From positions 62,001-126,000 of the forward strand of contig DEBQ01000006.1 in NCBI GenBank assembly GCA_002348605.1: a DNA stretch of 64,000 bases. The letters run 5' to 3'. The DNA is from Candidatus Saccharibacteria bacterium UBA2952. GTDB taxonomy: Bacteria; Patescibacteriota; Saccharimonadia; Saccharimonadales; Saccharimonadaceae. Both the position numbers and the translations under genes were made by a program. This document shows positions 59,853-64,000 of this stretch, piece after piece. Within the stretch, counting starts at the first letter, position 1. Every line of letters starts with the position of its first letter. The notes under the pieces were generated by a model. It did not search any database. It had not been told where the DNA came from and worked only from the letters and a program-made list of their open reading frames with translations.

Positions 59853-60824
59853 CTACGATTCCCATGCAAATCCCTTGTGTCCGTAGTGCCCGTATTCGGC
59901 GGTCTGCTCGTAAATCGGCCGACGAAGGTCGAGGAATTTTATGATTCCGTTCGGCGTCAGGTCGTAGCCTTCAATCACTTCTTCTTGGCCGTCAATTATC
60001 ACGCTGGCTTCGAGCGGTTGGTCGTAACCAATCGCATACGCCAAATACACGTATACTTCTTTAGCACCGCGTTTTTTCAAATAATCCACGGCGACTTTTC
60101 GCGCCATGTAGGCAGCCGAACGATCAACTTTGCTGGGGTCTTTGCCGCTGAACGCTCCGCCGCCTAACGGAACATGCGGGCCGTAATTGTCGACTGCCAG
60201 CTTACGGCCAGTCAGGCCAGCATCGGCGTCAAACCCGCCTTGGTTCCAGTCGCCAGCCGGATTGACATGGTACTCCACTTCGTCGAACGTCGCACCGGAC
60301 TCGTCCGTTAACCACTGCTCAACGGCAGCCTTTAGTTCGGCCTGCGGAGCGTGCTGGAAACTCGCCACCACGCTGGTTACGCGGCCGTCCTTGGTCGTAA
60401 TCTGTGTTTTACCGTCGTGCGGCCAAGTCTTATATAAGTACTGGTTCAAGCTGCGCGCCAGTACGTATTCGAGCGGTAACAGTTCGGAGGTTTCGCTAGT
60501 TGCATACCCTACCATAATTCCCTGGTCACCTGCCCCGCCGGTGTCGACACCATGCGCGATTTCCGGACTTTGGGCAGCAATATGAACGATTACGTCAATG
60601 TCACCGGCGACTCGTTTAACGATAGCTTCAACATCAATATCTTTGGCTTTCGATGTCACTTCACCGGTAACGAACACCTTGCCGTGTCCGCCGGCGACAT
60701 CGATTGCCACGCGTGCCAGTGGGTCCTGCGCCAAGTGCGCGTCCAAAAGTGCGTCCGAAATACGGTCGCAAATTTTGTCTGGGTGTTTTGGCGAAACGCT
60801 TTCAGCGGTCCTAAAAGTTGGCAT
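59853..60824 (-). CDS. metK: S-adenosylmethionine synthetase
   Basis: A 323-residue MetK, shorter than the usual 380 or more. Key motifs: ESVSPKHPDKICDRISDALLD (about 7-27), GAGDQGIMVGYA (about 100-111), and GGGAFSGKDPSKVDRSAAY (about 222-240, the phosphate-binding lysines). It makes SAM from Met and ATP. The ATG at 60824 has AAAGGAG seven bases upstream, and that RBS can be masked by the riboswitch. Confidence 0.95.
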   Translation of the reverse strand: MPTFRTAESVSPKHPDKICDRISDALLDAHLAQDPLARVAIDVAGGHGKVFVTGEVTSKAKDIDVEAIVKRVAGDIDVIVHIAAQSPEIAHGVDTGGAGDQGIMVGYATSETSELLPLEYVLARSLNQYLYKTWPHDGKTQITTKDGRVTSVVASFQHAPQAELKAAVEQWLTDESGATFDEVEYHVNPAGDWNQGGFDADAGLTGRKLAVDNYGPHVPLGGGAFSGKDPSKVDRSAAYMARKVAVDYLKKRGAKEVYVYLAYAIGYDQPLEASVIIDGQEEVIEGYDLTPNGIIKFLDLRRPIYEQTAEYGHYGHKGFAWES

Positions 60825-60831
60825 AAAAATA

Positions 60832-60881
60832 ACTCCTTTATTACGTATCTTTCCGCCCATAATGCGTTCGATAAAAGGAGT
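60832..60881 (-). promoter_or_regulatory. SD / anti-SD expression platform of the metK riboswitch
   Basis: The metK Shine-Dalgarno AAAGGAGT (minus strand, 60832-60839) is exactly complementary to ACTCCTTT (60874-60881), which follows the aptamer. Pairing would hide the ribosome-binding site, so control is likely at translation rather than by termination. Confidence 0.72.
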
Positions 60882-60887
60882 CTAAAG

Positions 60888-60988
60888 CTTTCTTATCTTT
60901 CCGCAAGGGCTAGAAGGGGCACCTGACGCGTACGCGCTGGTTGCCGGCAGGTCGTCGAGCTAGTTCTCTCGCTGCACTCTGGATACGT
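60888..60988 (-). promoter_or_regulatory. SAM-I/IV clan riboswitch aptamer upstream of metK
   Basis: Minus strand: ATCCAGAGTG, then GAGAGAACTAGCTC, then GACGACCTGCCGGCAACC, a variable hairpin, CAGGTGC and finally GGAAAGATAAG. The order and the invariant CCGGCAACC, GGTGC and GAAAGAT match SAM riboswitches of the S-box clan. P1 pairs TATC with GATA. The gene below makes SAM, as expected for feedback control. Confidence 0.85.
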
Positions 60989-61025
60989 CTGATTGTTAGT
61001 GTACATATACGAGTATAATAAAAGT

Positions 61026-61283
61026 ATGAGCGAGAGTAAATCCAACAAAGAAGAATTCAGGGTTAGCGGCGAAGAGCTACTTGCCAAGGTTAAAGAAATT
61101 ATTCGCGAAGGCAACGTTCGGCGACTTATTATCAAAGACAAAGACGGCAAGACCATGGTAGAAATCCCGTTGACCGTCGGAGTGGTTGGCATCGTACTCG
61201 CACCGGTATTGGCTGCCGTTGGTGCAATCGCCGCCTTGGTCACGGAATGTACGATCTTAGTTGAGCGTACTGACGCTAAATAA
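61026..61283 (+). CDS. DUF4342 protein
   Basis: An 85-residue protein: a charged helix EELLAKVKEIIREGNVRRLIIKDKDGKTMVEIPL (about 14-47), then one membrane helix (about 48-72) ending ALVTECTILVE, the DUF4342 signature. Function unknown. ATG six bases after TATAAT (61014-61019). Its last 27 bases overlap the methyltransferase gene on the other strand. Confidence 0.88.
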   Translation: MSESKSNKEEFRVSGEELLAKVKEIIREGNVRRLIIKDKDGKTMVEIPLTVGVVGIVLAPVLAAVGAIAALVTECTILVERTDAK

Positions 61284-61988
61284 CTTCACCCATTCTTCAA
61301 GCGTTAGCTGCGACGGAATTTTTTCAGGCGACAGACCTGCTTTTTCGCGTGGGGTTTTAGCAAAGAACTTCTGCTCGGCAAAGCAGCGTTCAATGAATGT
61401 CCGGTACTTCGGCATCGCTTCAATCAGCAACAGCGGTTCTTCCCGCAACTTTAGTTCCAACAGCACCGTGTCGACACCCGGCGGCGGTGTAAAGTCAGTC
61501 CGTTTTAAGGGCTTACGGATACGCGCTGCAAATAGTGGCCCGATCTGTGCGCCGAGCTGCGACGTAAAATGGTCACTGCCCGGTTCTAATTTTCGGGCGA
61601 ACTGGCGCTGGGCAATCAGGTAGATCGCTTTCGGTGGCCGCGGACTTTCGGTAAACTTACGAACAATCGCCGCACTTAGATTGAATGGGATGTTCGAGAA
61701 TATCTTGTAGGGAACTTCTGGCGGGTCAAGCGTTAGAATGTCTTGTTCAAGAATATTTACATTCAATACATTGCCCAAATTAGTTCGGAGCTTTTTGACC
61801 GCGCCGGGCTCAATTTCTACCGCGATTACTTTTTTGCAGCGGTTTGCCAGTACGCTCGCAATCACGCCGCTGCCGGCGCCAAGATCGTATACCAGATCGT
61901 TCTTGCGGATATTAGAATGACCAATCAGTTCCGCAACAATGTGCGGACTACGTAAAAAGTGCTGGGCGTATTCATGCTCACGGGCCAT
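61257..61988 (-). CDS. rRNA adenine N6-methyltransferase, Erm/KsgA family (Erm-like)
   Basis: A 243-residue protein: EYAQHFLRSPHIV (residues 6-18), motif I VYDLGAGSGVIASVLA (about 33-48), VIAVEIEP, and motif IV FSNIPFNLSAAIV (about 97-109). NIPF is closer to Erm (NIPY/NIPF) than to KsgA (NLPYNIS), and the length and FTPPPGVDTVLLEL segment also fit Erm. Erm methylates A2058 of 23S rRNA; KsgA methylates 16S rRNA A1518/A1519. TATAAT lies eight bases before the ATG. Confidence 0.85.
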   Translation of the reverse strand: MAREHEYAQHFLRSPHIVAELIGHSNIRKNDLVYDLGAGSGVIASVLANRCKKVIAVEIEPGAVKKLRTNLGNVLNVNILEQDILTLDPPEVPYKIFSNIPFNLSAAIVRKFTESPRPPKAIYLIAQRQFARKLEPGSDHFTSQLGAQIGPLFAARIRKPLKRTDFTPPPGVDTVLLELKLREEPLLLIEAMPKYRTFIERCFAEQKFFAKTPREKAGLSPEKIPSQLTLEEWVKLFSVSTLN

Positions 61989-62023
61989 ATGGTGTCATTA
62001 TACCTTGTTTTAAGAGTGATGTA

Positions 62024-62052
62024 TTGACTTTTTATACATTTTGTAGTATAAT
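62024..62052 (+). promoter_or_regulatory. strong promoter of the XRE regulator gene
   Basis: TTGACT (62024-62029), 17-bp spacer, TATAAT (62047-62052), followed by a leader of about 37 bases with AGGAG. Confidence 0.8.
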
Positions 62053-62095
62053 TATATATTGTAGGTAATTGTCCTTCTCACTCTTAGGAGTTTCG

Positions 62096-62479
62096 TTGCA
62101 CAAGCTGCAAGAGCTTCGCGAAGACGCCGGTTTCACCGTCGCCGAGCTTGCTGAGTACACCGGCCTGTCCACCTCGACCATTTATGGCATCGAGAATGGC
62201 ACGTCCGAGTTCAAAACGCATGTCGGTGTCGCGCAGATCCTGGCCGAAACGTTCGACTGCGACGTGAACGACATCTTCACATCCGAGGAGCTGTCGCACC
62301 GCGGTCGGCCGCCGCTCACCGGCAAGCCGATTGGTCACGTCACCAGCATGCTCGAAGTCAGCGTCACGAAGAACGGTCAGACTGAGACCTTCCGGCTCTT
62401 CCACGAGCTTGAAGGTAGCGCCTGCGAGCGCTGTCACATCGTCATGCCGCTCACAGGCAAGTGCCCGTTCTGTGACTAA
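62096..62479 (+). CDS. XRE-family regulator with C-terminal zinc ribbon
   Basis: About 127 residues. The HTH is at the N-terminus (LQELREDAGFTVAELAEYTGLSTSTIYGIENG). A middle segment contains RGRPPLTGKP, an AT-hook-like GRP core. The last 18 residues, CERCHIVMPLTGKCPFCD, form a CxxC...CxxC zinc ribbon. TTG start at 62096, six bases after AGGAG. Codon third positions are clearly richer in G/C than in the neighbouring genes. It ends at a terminator. Confidence 0.82.
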   Translation: MHKLQELREDAGFTVAELAEYTGLSTSTIYGIENGTSEFKTHVGVAQILAETFDCDVNDIFTSEELSHRGRPPLTGKPIGHVTSMLEVSVTKNGQTETFRLFHELEGSACERCHIVMPLTGKCPFCD

Positions 62480-62509
62480 CCTACTACCCCCGAAAGGAGT
62501 TTTCAACCT

Positions 62510-62532
62510 GAGAACCCCTTCGGGGGTTTCTC
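62510..62532 (+). terminator. terminator of the XRE regulator gene
   Basis: GAGAACCCC-TTCG-GGGGTTTCTC, then ATTT. It has a stable TTCG tetraloop and lies just before the converging unknown gene. Confidence 0.85.
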
Positions 62533-62534
62533 AT

Positions 62535-63317
62535 TTAAGCTTCTCGCCGAAGCGCCTCTTGCCCTGCGGTGGCTGCCTCGCTGACGAGCGTAGAATATAC
62601 GGTCTGACTTAGTTCCTTTGGGTTGTTGGCAAAATGCTGCATAAGCGGCGAACGCTCATCGGCAAACTGTGCCATCGTTGGGCGTACGCCCAACGCATCA
62701 GTCAGATCAAGCGCTGCCTCGTACTCGGTATGGGCTGCTTGCATGGCAGCTTCTTGCATCTCTACTCTATCCATCCTCATGTTAGCTACGTTATGTTTAA
62801 TGACGGCCAATGTAACCGCGCTGGTAGCGAGTGCCCGGCCTAATTGAATGTCTTTTCGGGCGATCATATTCGGACTTCGGTCTTTAAATACCATTTCCTC
62901 GACGACACTTGCCAGTTCCGCGGTTCGCGACAAGTCAATCTTGGCTTTTTCAATTAGATTTTCTGGGCTTAGGCGTTCGTCCGTTTCAGGGTCTATCATA
63001 ATAGGCAGTTTTGCACGCCTGAACATTACTTCGTCACCAAAATGCTGCGCATAGGTATGGTATGCGCTGCCCATCCCCGTGACGGCAAGTAGTGATGCGG
63101 CTTCTTCAATGTCGCTGTCACTTCCAGCGTCTGCGATATGCCTGAATGTTCGTTCGGCAGTCGCCGTGCCCACCTTTTGTAACCATGGAATCACAACCCC
63201 TTGCCTACCTTTAAACATGGCTAGGCGTTCGTTGTCCCGGGTCGGTGCTGGAACATAATCCAGACCCTCGGCTGTTTGTACGGTGTTAAATACATATTCT
63301 CTTCGCTCTCTACTCAT
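62535..63317 (-). CDS. helical 260-residue protein, unknown
   Basis: A soluble, Ala/Glu-rich helical protein with no signal peptide or known motif (for example RTAELASVVEEMVFKDRSPN). A hydrophobic stretch near 165-180 (LATSAVTLAVIKHNV) is too weak for a membrane helix. TATAGT lies seven bases before the ATG. I do not recognise it. Confidence 0.65.
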   Translation of the reverse strand: MSRERREYVFNTVQTAEGLDYVPAPTRDNERLAMFKGRQGVVIPWLQKVGTATAERTFRHIADAGSDSDIEEAASLLAVTGMGSAYHTYAQHFGDEVMFRRAKLPIMIDPETDERLSPENLIEKAKIDLSRTAELASVVEEMVFKDRSPNMIARKDIQLGRALATSAVTLAVIKHNVANMRMDRVEMQEAAMQAAHTEYEAALDLTDALGVRPTMAQFADERSPLMQHFANNPKELSQTVYSTLVSEAATAGQEALRREA

Positions 63318-63401
63318 ATAAACTACTATACGCTGCTTATTGCATGATGTATAGAAATATTACATCGTATATAAGCATAAGCTTCCTGCTATACTATGGC
63401 T

Positions 63402-63785
63402 ATGGATAACGCCGAACTACTTAACCAGTTGAACCAGCAACAGCAGAATGGCAGCGGTGACCAAACTACCCTGCTGCAAAGCCTGCTTGGCGGAACGGAT
63501 GGTGGCAGTTTGATTCCCGAATCGTTGGTACAAACACTGACCATCAGTCTTATCGCGCTGAACGTGGTCGGTGTACTGTTTCTTATCGCGTATATATTAA
63601 GCGGTATTCGCAAATGGAAGGTGCAATCGGCCGTGCTTCACATGCGAAAAGACCTAGAAGAAATCAAAGCCCACATGTCGCCTCCCGCTCCTGCCTCACA
63701 GCCCGAACCGGTGGCTACGCAAACCGAAACGCCCGACAAACCGGCTCCAGGCGAACAGTCGAGCAATACCTCTACTACGGTGTGA
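63402..63785 (+). CDS. single-pass membrane protein, unknown
   Basis: About 127 residues: a Gln/Asn-rich N-terminus, one helix (about 44-66), a short charged coiled coil (VLHMRKDLEEIKAHM) and a Pro/Thr-rich tail. Start at the second ATG (63402), six bases after TATACT; the first ATG (63396) touches the -10 box. Unknown function. Confidence 0.68.
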   Translation: MDNAELLNQLNQQQQNGSGDQTTLLQSLLGGTDGGSLIPESLVQTLTISLIALNVVGVLFLIAYILSGIRKWKVQSAVLHMRKDLEEIKAHMSPPAPASQPEPVATQTETPDKPAPGEQSSNTSTTV

Positions 63786-63812
63786 CCCAAGTCATTGCAT
63801 TGACCTACCCTA

Positions 63813-63890
63813 AAGTCGTATAACATAGGTATCCCCAACCACGATTGGGAGTGCTGTACCTACGAGGGTACTGCCAATCTTTAAGGAGGT
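63813..63890 (+). promoter_or_regulatory. promoter and structured leader of the last gene
   Basis: TTGCAT-18-TATAAC precedes a leader that can form AGGTA...TACCT enclosing CCCAA...TTGGG, or alternatively GTACC-TACGA-GGGTAC; the two share the TACC strand and exclude each other. AAGGAGGT follows at once. Possibly a regulatory leader; no known class recognised. Confidence 0.4.
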
Positions 63891-63895
63891 GCCAT

Positions 63896-64000
63896 ATGAG
63901 CGTACCTAACACTTACACCACCATTAACGAAACAGGGTGCTGTGCTGTTCCCGATGTCAGTGCTTGGGACAAGCAAGAAGTCACCTTTAAGAACAAACTG
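63896..64000 (+). CDS. hydrolase-like protein with ETGCC motif, 5' part only
   Basis: Partial: 35 residues are visible before the window ends (MSVPNTYTTINETGCC...). The NETGCC...WD...VTFKNKL start resembles a family of conserved proteins beginning TGCCPRFDPxxWDEKE, often named hydrolase. AAGGAGGT lies close before the ATG. The function cannot be judged from this fragment. Confidence 0.7.
   Translation, partial: MSVPNTYTTINETGCCAVPDVSAWDKQEVTFKNKL

Noticed and set aside
1..64000. CRISPR arrays, insertion sequences, prophage, attachment sites or a replication origin
   Set aside because: I saw no regularly spaced direct repeats, transposase or integrase frames, phage genes or DnaA-box clusters on either strand.

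Overview
The window is a gene-dense stretch (about 50% G+C by eye) of a bacterial chromosome that looks like a member of the Candidate Phyla Radiation, most probably Candidatus Saccharibacteria (TM7). This is an inference from the gene set: an archaeal-type aspartyl-tRNA synthetase, B12-dependent NrdJ, VKOR/DsbA, YtxH, DUF4342 and small unknown membrane proteins. Very short intergenic gaps and many promoters whose -10 box sits 6-9 bases before the start codon (leaderless mRNAs) fit the same picture. UGA is used as a stop (for example at 42861-42863), so the code is the standard bacterial one and the UGA-recoding CPR lineages are excluded. I see no rRNA, insertion sequence, prophage or CRISPR array.

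Layout. 1-5 kb: tRNA-Lys and a cluster of two RimK-like ATP-grasp ligases plus two DUF1704/MATCAP-like metallocarboxypeptidases, followed by a membrane protein. 5-15 kb: the heat-shock genes dnaJ, dnaK, grpE and hrcA under CIRCE operators, interleaved with a GtrA protein, a GlcD-type FAD oxidase, a toroid glycosidase-like protein, a DrrAB-type ABC exporter and a CMP-kinase-like protein. 15-24.6 kb: a GT-C-like membrane protein, then a minus-strand run of lepA, murJ, ftsH, tilS, a Y-family polymerase and a small partner gene behind a strong promoter and a hairpin-rich leader. 25-31.4 kb: maf, three CAT-anticodon tRNAs, a YggT-like protein, a cluster of membrane protein, stand-alone ATP-cone and cysteine-less flavoprotein, an NADP-oxidoreductase, VKOR and a DivIC-like protein.

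31-46 kb: a second ABC exporter, murC, mazG, an EamA transporter, trmB, tsaC, mscS, secreted proteins, mutY, msrA, an MBL hydrolase, an AlkA-type glycosylase and two alpha/beta hydrolases. 46-59 kb: aspS, a KefB-type antiporter, a CBS protein, DsbA, a Crp/Fnr regulator, a very acidic 481-residue protein, nrdJ, corA, an AbrB-MFS operon and an AAG-type glycosylase. 59-64 kb: metK behind a SAM riboswitch, DUF4342, an Erm/KsgA-type methyltransferase, an XRE regulator with a zinc ribbon, unknown proteins and the start of a further gene.

How it fits together. Protein quality control (DnaK system, FtsH), extracytoplasmic disulfide formation (VKOR with DsbA), DNA base repair (MutY, AlkA-type, AAG-type, Y-polymerase), nucleotide-pool cleaning (Maf, MazG) and envelope building (MurC, MurJ, DivIC) are well represented. 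The most unusual elements are the ligase/peptidase cluster at 0.1-4.9 kb, a shared TTWAAC-N6-GTTWAA operator, the ATP-cone/cysteine-less flavoprotein cluster, the SAM riboswitch with a visible SD-sequestering arm, and two small transcription units that standard gene callers would miss.
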